Positions 8,736 through 17,217 are shown, counted from the first letter of the stretch. The stretch is DNA of 64,000 bases from Anaerolineales bacterium (GCA_030680795.1 JAUXUL010000029.1:1-64000); one strand, 5' to 3'. Notes: generated from the letters alone by a model not told the origin. Numbers and translations: made by a program.

Positions 8736-9902
8736 TTAGCGAGGCATGAAGACCAGGAAGGAAGCGCCGGTCTCTGTTGCATGGCGGACTTGCGCATTCT
8801 CGAAGACTGCTACGCCGAAGTAATATGAAGCGGTCAGGTCGGTGAACTCCACATCAAACTCAGAGGCGGTATCGAGCAGGCGGCCAAATTCGATTGTCCA
8901 CATACCATCAGCCCATACCCAGCCAGCAGAGATATTACCGCGGTCGCCAACGATCTCGGATTTCACGATGCCGGGGATGATGGTGCCTGCAGGCATTGCA
9001 TCGAGTTCTTCCTTGGTCACGGCAACTTTTTCGCTGGCGAGGATATAGCCGGGTGCACCAGTTGTTGTATCAATACTGGGGGAAGTGAAACCGGGCATGC
9101 TATGATCGGCAACGGTCTTGGTCGCATCAGCGGGATCGGGCATGGAAGCATAGTTGTCGCTGTAACCACCGGATTCCTTGGGGTCGGCCTTGCGTCCGGC
9201 TTCTTTGTTTCCATTATCAGCCGCGACACGAGCTTCAAAGGTGGTCCAATCAACATACTGGTCATCAATTTGATTCAGGTTGCGGACAGATTTCCAGTGC
9301 CAGATGTCGCCCAATTCGCCTTCTTTGGCGGTGTACTTGTTACCGTAAGGCTTGACGTCGGGGTTTTGATCAGCATGGCAGGCGGTGTAGCAGCCCTTGG
9401 TTTCAAATTTGGCGATGCTGTTATTGATCGGCCAGATGAAAGCCATTTTATCTTCGTAGTGCAAATTATTATCGCCGCCTTTGTCATTCGGGTCTTTATC
9501 CTGTTTCCAAGTGCCGTCTTCTTGCTTGATCCACGGGTAGCGGTACCAGGATTCGGTGGGGTCTTCGTAGGTAGCCAGGAAGTAAACACTATCGGCTGTA
9601 TAAACGGCTTTCAAATGAACTTTGGTTTCAAAGCCGCCAAAGCCGCCATCTACATCAACGACGATCTCTTCTGTATCAGCCCAGAAGGCTTCATCAGCAA
9701 CGCCATCCAGCGTGGGGGCGGCATCCACAGGGAACGCGGCCAATGCGCCAGCGGGGGCTTCCCAGGCGGGCATCGGGGGTTCAGTTGGGGCAGGTGGTTC
9801 GGTTGCTACAACCGGGGGTTCTGTTGGAGCGGGGGTGCCGCATGCGCTCAATACCATCGAAGCCAGCACGAGCAGTGAAACAAGTATAAACAGTTTTTTC
9901 AT
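8736..9902 (-). CDS. Ethylbenzene-dehydrogenase-like heme-binding lipoprotein with one CX3CH site
   Basis: 388 residues. A signal peptide ends in the lipobox VLSAC, followed by a Pro/Thr-rich linker (about 25-45). The body has the pattern of the EB_dh / DMSO-reductase gamma heme-binding fold: APTLDGVADEAFW at the start, a YEDKMAFIW strand and a C-terminal YYFGVAVFENAQVRHA. One c-type-like site, GCYTACHADQ, has three residues between the cysteines instead of two. Related proteins bind heme b outside the membrane and shuttle electrons for molybdoenzymes, but no molybdoenzyme is adjacent here. AGGAG lies eight bases before the start. It is transcribed divergently from the histidine kinase. Confidence 0.78.
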   Translation of the reverse strand: MKKLFILVSLLVLASMVLSACGTPAPTEPPVVATEPPAPTEPPMPAWEAPAGALAAFPVDAAPTLDGVADEAFWADTEEIVVDVDGGFGGFETKVHLKAVYTADSVYFLATYEDPTESWYRYPWIKQEDGTWKQDKDPNDKGGDNNLHYEDKMAFIWPINNSIAKFETKGCYTACHADQNPDVKPYGNKYTAKEGELGDIWHWKSVRNLNQIDDQYVDWTTFEARVAADNGNKEAGRKADPKESGGYSDNYASMPDPADATKTVADHSMPGFTSPSIDTTTGAPGYILASEKVAVTKEELDAMPAGTIIPGIVKSEIVGDRGNISAGWVWADGMWTIEFGRLLDTASEFDVEFTDLTASYYFGVAVFENAQVRHATETGASFLVFMPR

Positions 9903-9954
9903 GATCTTCTCCTTTTGGGTTATTTCTCATCTTATTGGGTCAAACATCCCAATA

Positions 9955-9967
9955 CCCTTATATTCTA
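9955..9967 (-). promoter_or_regulatory. Predicted promoter -10 region of the EB_dh-like gene
   Basis: TAGAAT on the minus strand (9967-9962) places the start near 9955. The -35 region is poor, and the palindrome at 9991-10002 is then centred about 41 bases upstream, the usual position for activator-dependent (class II) FNR/CRP promoters. Confidence 0.45.
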
Positions 9968-9990
9968 CATTGTTATGGAAATACCAATAG

Positions 9991-10002
9991 TGACACAAAT
10001 CA
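9991..10002. promoter_or_regulatory. FNR/CRP-family-like operator (TGA-N6-TCA)
   Basis: TGACACAAATCA, extended as GTGA...TCAC, lies in the divergent region between the heme lipoprotein and the histidine kinase. Its distance to the -10 of the cytochrome gene fits direct activation. It could also affect the kinase gene, whose TACAAT (10047-10052) is about 50 bases to the other side. Confidence 0.5.
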
Positions 10003-10066
10003 CGAATAATAGATGATTAAATTAGCTTATTTATTGGGTAGTGTTGTACAATAAATTCAACCTGCT

Positions 10067-11521
10067 ATGCGATTTGAAATCCTTTTCATCGTTTATTTTA
10101 TTTATGGATTAGCCTTTTTCAGCATGGGCTTGATTTTGTTTTTGGAAGCAAGCCGCACCCCCTCCCTTGAACAAAAAAAACTGCTCTTACCCCTTGCCGT
10201 CTTCGGACTTTTACACGGCATTCACGAATGGCTGGAAATCTTTACCCTGCAAAATGAACAACTTCATGGGAGCCTGCCCGCATGGATAACCTGGTTCCGT
10301 TTGATATGGCTGGCGCTTTCCTTCATTGCACTCTGGTTTTATGGCTGGCAGGCCTTTCAAGTTGCGCGCGCGCATATCAGCGCTTTCACTATTTTTGGAT
10401 TGGCAACCCTGCCGCCCTATATCCTGCTCATTCTGATTGACGTACTCTATTCTTTTTATCAAGGCGACATCACCCCGCTTCAGACGACGGGTGGGCTGGT
10501 TCGCTATCTACTGGCAGTTCCCGGCGCCGCCATCGCTTCCCTCGGACTTCGAGCGGGCGCGAACAGAGCCAAAGCAAATTCACGCCGACCGCTGGATACC
10601 CATCTCAACTGGACGGCTCTAGGCTTTGCCCTATACAGCGCCACACAACTTGCCGTTCCCAAAATGGATACGCTGACAGCCAACCTGATCAATGCCGAAG
10701 CCTTTACGCAAATTACAGGTATTCCCATTCAAGCCCTGCGCACCTTTGCCGCCATCGTTATCACCTGGAATTTATTCCGCGCCATTCAATTTCTGGAAGA
10801 GGAAAGACAGGTACAACTCACCGCCGCACAGCAAGCGCGCCTCGAAGCCCTTGAACAACATGAGATCATGCGCCGCGATCTGCTACGCCATATCGTGCGC
10901 GCACAGGAAGAGGAACGTACCCGCATTGCGCGCGAACTTCACGATGAAATGGCGCAAACGCTGACGGCCTTCACGCTTGATCTTGGCACGCTGAAACAAA
11001 TGACTGGAACCCGTTCCAAAACCGCATCCATCCTTGCAAGATTACAGGAGCTTGGGAAAAAAATGTCCCAAAGCATGCATCAGATGGTTTATGACCTGCG
11101 CCCCGCCCATTTGGATGAACTCGGACTTTTACCCGCCTTGCAATTCCTGGCAGATAAGGACGGCCCGCGGCTTGGTTTGCAAATCGAATTCAAAACGGAT
11201 GGCGAACCGCGCCGCATTGACTCACTTGTAGAAACCGTCCTCTTTCGTGTCGCCCAGGAATCCATAACGAACATTGCGCGTCATGCCAAATCAAAACGCG
11301 CTGTTATTTATATAAGTTATCTTGCCCAGGAAGTTAAGTTGGAAGTGTCAGATGACGGCGTTGGCTTTGACCCCGAAGAGAAGTTCATCGCGCCGCGCGG
11401 CTGGGGTTTGGCTGGGATGAAAGAAAGAGCCGAATCGGTCGGAGGCAGGTTCGAGGTCCGAGCTGAAGCGGGACGCGGGACTATAATCCGCGTGAATATT
11501 CCAGTCCAACAGGAGATTTGA
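10067..11521 (+). CDS. NarL-type membrane sensor histidine kinase
   Basis: 484 residues. The first 240 hold about seven membrane helices with no large outside domain, so the signal is probably sensed in or near the membrane. A coiled linker leads to the HisKA_3 box ARELHDEMAQ with the phosphorylated His near 292, then a HATPase_c domain with DDGVGFDP and GWGLAGMKERA. The response regulator gene starts one base after its stop, so the two form a pair. Divergence from the cytochrome locus makes respiratory control a reasonable guess, not a demonstrated one. Confidence 0.9.
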   Translation: MRFEILFIVYFIYGLAFFSMGLILFLEASRTPSLEQKKLLLPLAVFGLLHGIHEWLEIFTLQNEQLHGSLPAWITWFRLIWLALSFIALWFYGWQAFQVARAHISAFTIFGLATLPPYILLILIDVLYSFYQGDITPLQTTGGLVRYLLAVPGAAIASLGLRAGANRAKANSRRPLDTHLNWTALGFALYSATQLAVPKMDTLTANLINAEAFTQITGIPIQALRTFAAIVITWNLFRAIQFLEEERQVQLTAAQQARLEALEQHEIMRRDLLRHIVRAQEEERTRIARELHDEMAQTLTAFTLDLGTLKQMTGTRSKTASILARLQELGKKMSQSMHQMVYDLRPAHLDELGLLPALQFLADKDGPRLGLQIEFKTDGEPRRIDSLVETVLFRVAQESITNIARHAKSKRAVIYISYLAQEVKLEVSDDGVGFDPEEKFIAPRGWGLAGMKERAESVGGRFEVRAEAGRGTIIRVNIPVQQEI

Positions 11522-11522
11522 T

Positions 11523-12200
11523 ATGTCCAATATCCGTCTTATGCTGGTGGATGATCATCAAGTCATCCGCACGGGGTTGAAATCCTTTTTGCAAACACAG
11601 CCTGATTTTGAAGTGGTCGCCGAAGCAAGCAATGGGCAGGAAGCCATTACGCTCGCGTTGGAGACGCGCCCCGACATTATCATTATGGATATCTCCATGC
11701 CAGAGATGGACGGCCTGGAAGCCACGCGCCGATTAAAAGTACAGTGGCCGCAAGTTGTGGTGCTGGCTCTGACTGTACACGAAGATAAGTTTTATTTTAT
11801 GAAAATGCTGGAAGCGGGCGCATCCGGCTATCTCACCAAACAAGCGGCTTCTGATGAGTTGGTGCAAGCCATCCAGACCGTAGCCAATGGACATATATAT
11901 TTACAACCCGCGTTGGCGCGTTGGTTGTTGGAAGATTATCAGCATTTGATCGAATCCCCATCACCAGAGAAACCTGAAGAAGGGGGAGCAGTTGGGCTTA
12001 AAGCATTGAGCGCCCGCGAACGCGAGGTGCTGGAAATGGTCGCGCAGGGATTGAGTAATTATGAGATCGGGGAAAAACTTGATTTGAGTCACAAGACCAT
12101 TGCGCGTCATCGCGAACGTATTATGAATAAGCTCAATATGCACTCGCGCACCGAGTTGGTCAAGTTTGCCATTCGCACGGGGTTGATCTCGTTGGAGTAG
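11523..12200 (+). CDS. NarL/FixJ-family response regulator
   Basis: 225 residues. The receiver domain carries the acidic pair DD near residue 10-11, the phosphoacceptor Asp56 in IIIMDISMPEMDG, a conserved Thr (ALTVHED) and Lys in TKQAA. The C-terminus is a LuxR-type helix-turn-helix (LSAREREVLEMVAQGLSNYEIG). The AGGAG of CAACAGGAGATTTG is inside the end of the kinase gene, so translation is coupled. It should bind promoter DNA when phosphorylated by the preceding kinase. Confidence 0.94.
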   Translation: MSNIRLMLVDDHQVIRTGLKSFLQTQPDFEVVAEASNGQEAITLALETRPDIIIMDISMPEMDGLEATRRLKVQWPQVVVLALTVHEDKFYFMKMLEAGASGYLTKQAASDELVQAIQTVANGHIYLQPALARWLLEDYQHLIESPSPEKPEEGGAVGLKALSAREREVLEMVAQGLSNYEIGEKLDLSHKTIARHRERIMNKLNMHSRTELVKFAIRTGLISLE

Positions 12201-12218
12201 GCGCAGATCGGTCTGGTT

Positions 12219-12599
12219 TTATTCGTCGCCAGTGCTGTCATCGCCCAGGTCGGGCAGGACAGATTCAATTTCTGCGGGGCTTTGACCAGCTTCCAGCCTA
12301 TCCACCACTTCGTCAAATTCTGCCGGCAAGTCTTCGCCCATTTCGCCGCCCATTTTCCGCATCATTTGGCCGAGGGCTTTGGGATCATCCTCGAGGCCTT
12401 CAAAACCGGAAAAATCATCCGCCATGGATTCAAGCCGGCCTTCATCGGTTTTGGCAATGCGCACATTCGTCATGCGGCGGCGAACTTTGTCGCTTCCGCA
12501 GTGCGTGCAGTTTACAGCCTTATTCCCGTATTCGTTGAAGGTCATGAATTGGTCAAAGCGTTGTTGGCAGGCGTTGCAGATAAAGTCATAGGTGGGCAT
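12219..12599 (-). CDS. FmdB-family zinc-ribbon regulatory protein
   Basis: 126 residues. The N-terminus MPTYDFIC-X2-C followed by C-X2-C (CTHCGSDKVRRR) is the FmdB/CxxC_CxxC_SSSS zinc ribbon; the rest is an acidic tail with many Asp/Glu. The family's role is poorly defined; founding members were linked to regulation of formamidase and amide transport genes. A TAAAAT hexamer ends six bases before the ATG and there is no ribosome-binding site, so the mRNA may be leaderless. Confidence 0.85.
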   Translation of the reverse strand: MPTYDFICNACQQRFDQFMTFNEYGNKAVNCTHCGSDKVRRRMTNVRIAKTDEGRLESMADDFSGFEGLEDDPKALGQMMRKMGGEMGEDLPAEFDEVVDRLEAGQSPAEIESVLPDLGDDSTGDE

Positions 12600-12757
12600 A
12601 TATCCATTTTACTGTTTCTTGAATAAAAATTGAATACAGTCTTCTATTTCACACAGGATTTAAAGAAAATCTGCAATCAGAGTATCGCAGTACGTTGAAA
12701 CCTGAATTAGGCTGGGAGGAGTAGGAAGCGGCGTGTCCTCTTTGGTAAAATATATGT

Positions 12758-13375
12758 ATGTCCAATACATTCGAACTCCGCAAACCCCATCCCCTGTTAA
12801 TCGTCATATCAGGCCCGTCCGGTGTTGGAAAAGATTCCATCGTACAGCGCATGATAGAACGTAGTTTTCCATTTCACTTTGTTGTTACCGCCACCACGCG
12901 TGAAAGGCGTGAGAACGAGACGCATGGCAAGGATTACTGGTTTGTTTCGAAGGATGAATTTGCGCGCATGATCGAAGAGGATGAATTGATCGAATATGCC
13001 ATCGTGTATGGCGATTACAAGGGTATTCCAAAGGCGCAGGTGCGCGAGGCGCTTGCCAGCGGCAAGGATGTAGTCATGCGCCTCGATGTGCAAGGCGCCG
13101 AGACAGTTCGTAAACTTGCTGCCGAGGCTTTGTTGATCTTTATTACCTGTGAAAGTGAAGATGAGTTGGAAAACCGTTTGCGCAAGCGCAAATCCGAAAC
13201 GGCTGACTCTCTATCGTTGCGCATTGCCACGGCGCGCAAGGAATTTCAGCGCATTGAAGCCTTCGATTATGTGATCGTCAATCCGGATTTTCATTTGGAT
13301 GATACCGTGGGAAAGGTACATGCCATTATTTCGGCGGAACATTTACGCGTGCAGCATCGCAAGGTGACATTATGA
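12758..13375 (+). CDS. gmk: Guanylate kinase
   Basis: 205 residues, the normal length. The P-loop GPSGVGKDS is near residue 19, followed by the GMP-binding segment TTRERRENETHGKDYWFV and the lid region. It phosphorylates GMP to GDP. The stop overlaps the start of the rhomboid gene. No ribosome-binding site is visible; TAAAAT (12746-12751) ends six bases before the ATG, as expected for a leaderless transcript. Confidence 0.96.
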   Translation: MSNTFELRKPHPLLIVISGPSGVGKDSIVQRMIERSFPFHFVVTATTRERRENETHGKDYWFVSKDEFARMIEEDELIEYAIVYGDYKGIPKAQVREALASGKDVVMRLDVQGAETVRKLAAEALLIFITCESEDELENRLRKRKSETADSLSLRIATARKEFQRIEAFDYVIVNPDFHLDDTVGKVHAIISAEHLRVQHRKVTL

Positions 13376-14226
13376 ATCAAACCCCCATTGTTCCTCTCGA
13401 TCCTTTAACACGTTTCGCGTCAGGGCGACGCGTTGAACCCTTCGATCAAACTCCCCCTACGGGGACTTCGCAGGACAGGCCTGTTTCTCAGCCCCAATCA
13501 GTTCGCGTCGCTTTGCCTTCCCTCTCGCCGACAGTCACGTATGTCCTGATCGGCTTTACGGTGTTTGTTTATCTTTTGCAATTGGCAAGCGTGGCGATCT
13601 GGGGCTATGCCGTCTATCAAATAGACTGGCTTGAGGTCTATGGCGCGCGTTTCAATACCGCCATCCGCGCGGGGGAATTATGGCGCTTCATCACGCCTGT
13701 TTTCCTGCATGGTTCCCCCGCCCATATTTTTTTCAACATGTATGCATTGTTATCCATCGGCACTTTTTTGGAGAGGCAATTTGGGCATGGCAGGTTTGCG
13801 CTCTTGTATTTCCTCGGCGCATTTGCTGGGAATGTATTTTCCTTCCTCTTGACCGGTGAGAACGGATATTCAGTCGGCGCATCCACGGCCGTGTTTGGGC
13901 TGATCGGGGCGCAGGTGGTTTTCTTTTACCAGAACCGTGAGTTGTTCGGGAGGCAGGCGCGCCAGGCAATTGGCAACACGGTTTTCATCATTGTCATCAA
14001 TTTGTTCATTGGCTTATCACCCGGCATTGATAATTGGGGGCATATTGGCGGCCTGCTCGGCGGCGTGATCTTTGCCTGGTTTGCCGGCGTACGCTGGATG
14101 GTGACAGGCATGCCTCCCGAAATGACCTTGATCGATCGGCGTGAATCACGTGAGATCGTTACGGGTCTCGGGGTTGTTATTCTTATTTTCAGTATGTTGG
14201 CAACTTGGGGAATGTTTTTCAAATAA
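13372..14226 (+). CDS. Rhomboid-family intramembrane serine protease
   Basis: 284 residues with six or seven membrane helices. The catalytic dyad is Ser171 in GYSVGASTAVFG and His224 in WGHIGGLLGG; the WR in GELWRFITPVFLHG and the HIFFNM segment of helix 2 are also present. The first 50 residues are a soluble tail in which codons about 20-38 come from a dispersed repeat (CCCTTCGATCAAACTC...). It overlaps gmk by four bases, so both are likely co-transcribed. Natural substrates are unknown. Confidence 0.92.
   Translation: MNQTPIVPLDPLTRFASGRRVEPFDQTPPTGTSQDRPVSQPQSVRVALPSLSPTVTYVLIGFTVFVYLLQLASVAIWGYAVYQIDWLEVYGARFNTAIRAGELWRFITPVFLHGSPAHIFFNMYALLSIGTFLERQFGHGRFALLYFLGAFAGNVFSFLLTGENGYSVGASTAVFGLIGAQVVFFYQNRELFGRQARQAIGNTVFIIVINLFIGLSPGIDNWGHIGGLLGGVIFAWFAGVRWMVTGMPPEMTLIDRRESREIVTGLGVVILIFSMLATWGMFFK
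13428..13488. repeat. Dispersed repeat fragment inside the rhomboid reading frame
   Basis: The stretch CCCTTCGATCAAACTC plus the following CTACGGGGACTTCGCAGGACAGG resembles intergenic repeat ends; CCCTTCGATCAAACTC recurs in noncoding sequence near 60590. Here it is translated in frame into the soluble N-terminal tail. Confidence 0.55.
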
Positions 14227-14236
14227 TAGGGACCAT

Positions 14237-14276
14237 CGTCATTGCGAGTGGCGCCTCGGCGCCACTCGCAATGACG
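14237..14276. terminator. 19-bp hairpin between convergent genes (repeat-derived)
   Basis: CGTCATTGCGAGTGGCGCC and its exact complement are separated by two bases. It lies between the convergent rhomboid and PhnD-like genes. The ends GTCATTGCGAG / CTCGCAATGAC match the repeat at 44560-44681, so it is a minimal copy of a dispersed element that may also end transcription. Confidence 0.65.
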
Positions 14277-14282
14277 GATGTA

Positions 14283-15296
14283 CTATTCGATCAGACTCAA
14301 CAGATCCAGCCTCGAAGCCTTTACATAGGAAGCGAATTCCGCATACGCGGCATCTTCCACAACCTGCAATTCATCCATGCCGTAAACGGTCTGTATGGCG
14401 GCTTTGCCTTCGGGCGTCAGCATCAGGTCAATCAACGCGCGCTGGATCACTCGGCGCATTTCAATGGGCAGGGCATTTGCAATCGAGATATTTTCATACG
14501 GAATAATATTGGGGATTCGCCAAATGACGATCACTTTGTCCATCACATCGCCATAATCCGCTTCGAGGGCCGGCGAGTCGCGCGCGTCAATAAAGGTTGC
14601 TCCAAAATCGCAGATATCATCCACATAGACGGCGCGCACCACGCTTGGTTGACCTGCGAGGAATGCCCCGCTTCTGATCTGGACCCCGGCCTGATTCAGC
14701 AATCCGAACGGCACTACATACCCTGATGGCGAGACCTCATCACTCCAACAGGCTTTTTTCTCTTCAAATTGATTCAAGGCGGTGGCGGCCTCTGCTGTAT
14801 TTTCGCCGCGAGTTTCGTCATAATAAGACGCGAATTTTTTTTCGCGGTTGACAATGATCTGCGCCCCGTAGAATGTGCTGCCGTCACGCACGCTCGCCAG
14901 TAGGGCAGTGACCGAGTCGTTTTGACGCGCAAGCAGATAGGCATACGGCGAGAGTGACCCAATATGTGCGTTGCCTTTGTCGAAAGCCTCCACCAGCACT
15001 TGTTCGGAAGATGGGATGACGGTCACAACGCGGTAGCCTGTGCGCGATTCAATGAAAGCCGCAATCATCTCTCCCGCCGCGATGGTTTCGTCGCTGGGGT
15101 GTGTGGAGGCGGCCAGGGCGAGGATCAATGGATTTTGTTCAGTGCCAGGCTCGGACGGGGCGAGAGGCGTCAGCGTGGGGGACGGAGTCCCCGCAGGGGT
15201 GAGCGTTGGAATTGGCGTGGGAGTCCCCAAAGTCACTTGCACAGGGAATGAACACCCAAAAATTGCGAGGGAGAGTACGAACAGGAATTTTTTCAT
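14283..15296 (-). CDS. PhnD-like phosphate/phosphonate ABC substrate-binding lipoprotein
   Basis: 337 residues. The signal peptide ends in the lipobox IFGCS and is followed by a Pro/Thr-rich spacer. The rest has the periplasmic binding fold of the PhnD family: LALAASTHPSDETIAAGEMIAAFIESRTGY at the start and an internal SPYAYLLARQ and GSTFYGAQIIVN. The family binds phosphonates or phosphite, but several members bind other oxyanions. No permease or ATPase gene is adjacent, so it is an orphan here and the ligand cannot be stated. Confidence 0.8.
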   Translation of the reverse strand: MKKFLFVLSLAIFGCSFPVQVTLGTPTPIPTLTPAGTPSPTLTPLAPSEPGTEQNPLILALAASTHPSDETIAAGEMIAAFIESRTGYRVVTVIPSSEQVLVEAFDKGNAHIGSLSPYAYLLARQNDSVTALLASVRDGSTFYGAQIIVNREKKFASYYDETRGENTAEAATALNQFEEKKACWSDEVSPSGYVVPFGLLNQAGVQIRSGAFLAGQPSVVRAVYVDDICDFGATFIDARDSPALEADYGDVMDKVIVIWRIPNIIPYENISIANALPIEMRRVIQRALIDLMLTPEGKAAIQTVYGMDELQVVEDAAYAEFASYVKASRLDLLSLIE

Positions 15297-15370
15297 CGTT
15301 CAAGAATGGTTGCGCGCAATCATACTGATGTTGCTATAATAAGACAAGTTTTGCGTTAGAAAGGACGAAA

Positions 15371-16045
15371 ATGAAAAACACATTCAACACGATCATGTCC
15401 ATCCTTATTTTAGTAGTGCTGGCAGCAGGTGTCTATTTTATCGTACAGACCGTGCGCGAGAGTGCAGCGGCGGCAACGGCTCCGTTCCAACAGATCAACC
15501 AGGCCAATGACACATTGCAAACCCAGGTGTCGCAGATGATGAATCCGACGCCCACGATCATACCCGACCCCATCACGTATATCAATGAAATTCGCGCGTT
15601 GGCTCGTTTGGAGACCATACAATACAGCGTTTCACAAGTTGTGTCGCATGAAGTTAACCAGGAACACCCCCTCTCTACATACCTCTTTGGTACCAAGCTA
15701 CTCGTGCAAATCCATGGATCGGTAATCGCGGGGATTGACATGGAGAAAATCCAGCCCGGCGACATGCGCCTCCAAGATGGCGTTTTGTATGTAAATCTGC
15801 CGCCTGCGGAAATCCTGGCGGTAACTTTGGATACAAATCAAATGGAAGTCTATACTGTTCAGGAAGGCATCTTTGTGGATATTGACCCGAACTATGTGAT
15901 TCAATCGCTTGGCGTGGGACAGGACAGAATCATGAGAGTCGCATTGGATGACGGTATCCTTGTGCAGGCGCAAAAAAATGCTGAGGCCTATTTGCTCAGA
16001 TTTTTCAATGCCTTGGGATATAAGATCGTATTGTTTGAGCAATAG
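15371..16045 (+). CDS. DUF4230 family membrane-anchored protein
   Basis: 224 residues: one N-terminal helix (about 8-28), a short linker, then the DUF4230 domain, recognisable from the opening EIRALARLETIQYSV and the later GIDMEKIQPGDM and YVNLPPAEIL segments. The domain's function is unknown. AGAAAGGA lies nine bases before the ATG and a TATAAT is at 15334-15339. The S51 peptidase gene starts 17 bases after its stop. Confidence 0.8.
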   Translation: MKNTFNTIMSILILVVLAAGVYFIVQTVRESAAAATAPFQQINQANDTLQTQVSQMMNPTPTIIPDPITYINEIRALARLETIQYSVSQVVSHEVNQEHPLSTYLFGTKLLVQIHGSVIAGIDMEKIQPGDMRLQDGVLYVNLPPAEILAVTLDTNQMEVYTVQEGIFVDIDPNYVIQSLGVGQDRIMRVALDDGILVQAQKNAEAYLLRFFNALGYKIVLFEQ

Positions 16046-16062
16046 TTGGTCTCGTCTTTTAA

Positions 16063-16749
16063 ATGGGCTATCTTTTGCTGGCAGGCGGCGCGGAGTTTGG
16101 CGGGCAAATGTCTGCGCCGGATGTACGCGCGATTGAACTCGCGGGCGGGTTGGATGCGCCGATCTGCATCCTCCCCACAGCCGCCGCGCCGGATAATAAT
16201 CATCAAAGAGCGGGGGAAAATGGAATGCGCTGGTTCAGAGGTCTTGGCGCAAAAAATGTTTTTGTTGTGGATGTGACCGACTCTGCCAGTGCAAATGACA
16301 TTTCCCTGGCCGCCTCCATTCGCACCTCGCGCCTGATCTATCTACTGGGAGGCTTTCCCCGCCATCTGGGAGAGACTCTTGCCAACAGTCTCTGCTGGCA
16401 AGTTGCGTTGGATGTCTACCAACAAGGCGGGGTGATCGCGGGCAGCAGTGCCGGGGCAATGGTATTATGCGAACATTATTACGATCCGTATCAAAAGAAA
16501 TTATTGCGCGGCTTGAATTTGATTCCCAATGCGTGTGTGCTGCCCCATCATAATAATTTTGGCAAAGCGTGGGCGGGTCAACTCGTGCGGATGTTGCCTG
16601 ATGCAGTTTTACTTGGCATAGATGAATACACTGGCATGCTGACTGACATGGACAATGGGTGGCAGGTCCATGGTGCGGGGCAGGTCACACTTTATCGGGC
16701 AGGAGCATCTGTCCGTTATGCAAGAGGCGAAAGATTCTCATTCTCATAA
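16063..16749 (+). CDS. Peptidase S51 family protein (cyanophycinase-like)
   Basis: 228 residues. The nucleophile elbow GGVIAGSSAGAMVL carries the catalytic Ser, the GLNLIPNACVLPHHNN segment and GIDEYTGM follow in the order of S51 enzymes, and the N-terminus GYLLLAGGAEFGG is the usual first strand. Family members include dipeptidase E and cyanophycinase. No cyanophycin synthetase is near, so the substrate is open. No ribosome-binding site is visible at the ATG. Confidence 0.85.
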   Translation: MGYLLLAGGAEFGGQMSAPDVRAIELAGGLDAPICILPTAAAPDNNHQRAGENGMRWFRGLGAKNVFVVDVTDSASANDISLAASIRTSRLIYLLGGFPRHLGETLANSLCWQVALDVYQQGGVIAGSSAGAMVLCEHYYDPYQKKLLRGLNLIPNACVLPHHNNFGKAWAGQLVRMLPDAVLLGIDEYTGMLTDMDNGWQVHGAGQVTLYRAGASVRYARGERFSFS

Positions 16750-16796
16750 ATCAGACACATAATCCGTCAAATTTGTAGGAACCTTCGACATTACTT

Positions 16797-17163
16797 AAAA
16801 GATCACAAAATAACAATTGCAGGGAAATGTGCCGGTTACTGTGCTGCATTTTCTCGGTTAGCTGGAGAGGATGTCCAAAGCGAAGAATTGCCGCTTACAG
16901 CGGTTCGGGATGCGTATGATGCGGGCGCGCGTTTTATGCTGGTTGATCTCGCCGAAGTGGATACGCTGACCAGTGCGGATATTCGCGCCCTGCAAAAAGT
17001 TTATAAATTGTTTACGTCTCAAGATGAACATATTATAGTTGCGCGAGTCAAGTTGTGCAACGCGCCTCCACAGGTTTATCATGTGCTTAAGATGACAGGC
17101 TTTTTGCAGAACATCCCGAATTATGAAACCATGCAAGCCGCTGTGGATTCTTTTAAAGAATAG
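16797..17163 (+). pseudogene. Remnant of a STAS-domain (anti-sigma-factor antagonist) gene
   Basis: The frame from 16858 to 17163 encodes a clear STAS half (DVQSEE...AYDAGARFMLVDLAEVDTLTSADIRAL). The preceding STAS strand is in a different frame: 16820-16858 reads QGNVPVTVLHFLG and then hits TAG, while KITIA just upstream is back in the first frame. At least two frameshifts and one stop are needed to join them, and the downstream frame has no ATG. The gene is therefore probably dead, although an internal TTG at 16888 could in principle start a 91-residue fragment. Confidence 0.7.
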
Positions 17164-17177
17164 TTTATCCTGTTCCA

Positions 17178-17217
17178 ATTGAAACGGCTCTTCGGATGTG
17201 CCGAGGAGTCTTTGTTA
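17178..17217 (+). terminator. Possible terminator behind the STAS remnant
   Basis: GGCTCTTCGG and CCGAGGAGTC pair with two G-T wobbles around a short loop and are followed by TTTGTTAATT. It is about 20 bases after the remnant's stop codon. Confidence 0.45.

Noticed and set aside
9102-9878. 258-codon frame opposite the EB_dh-like gene
   Set aside because: Shadow of the lipoprotein gene; its composition mirrors the antisense of Pro/Thr-rich sequence.
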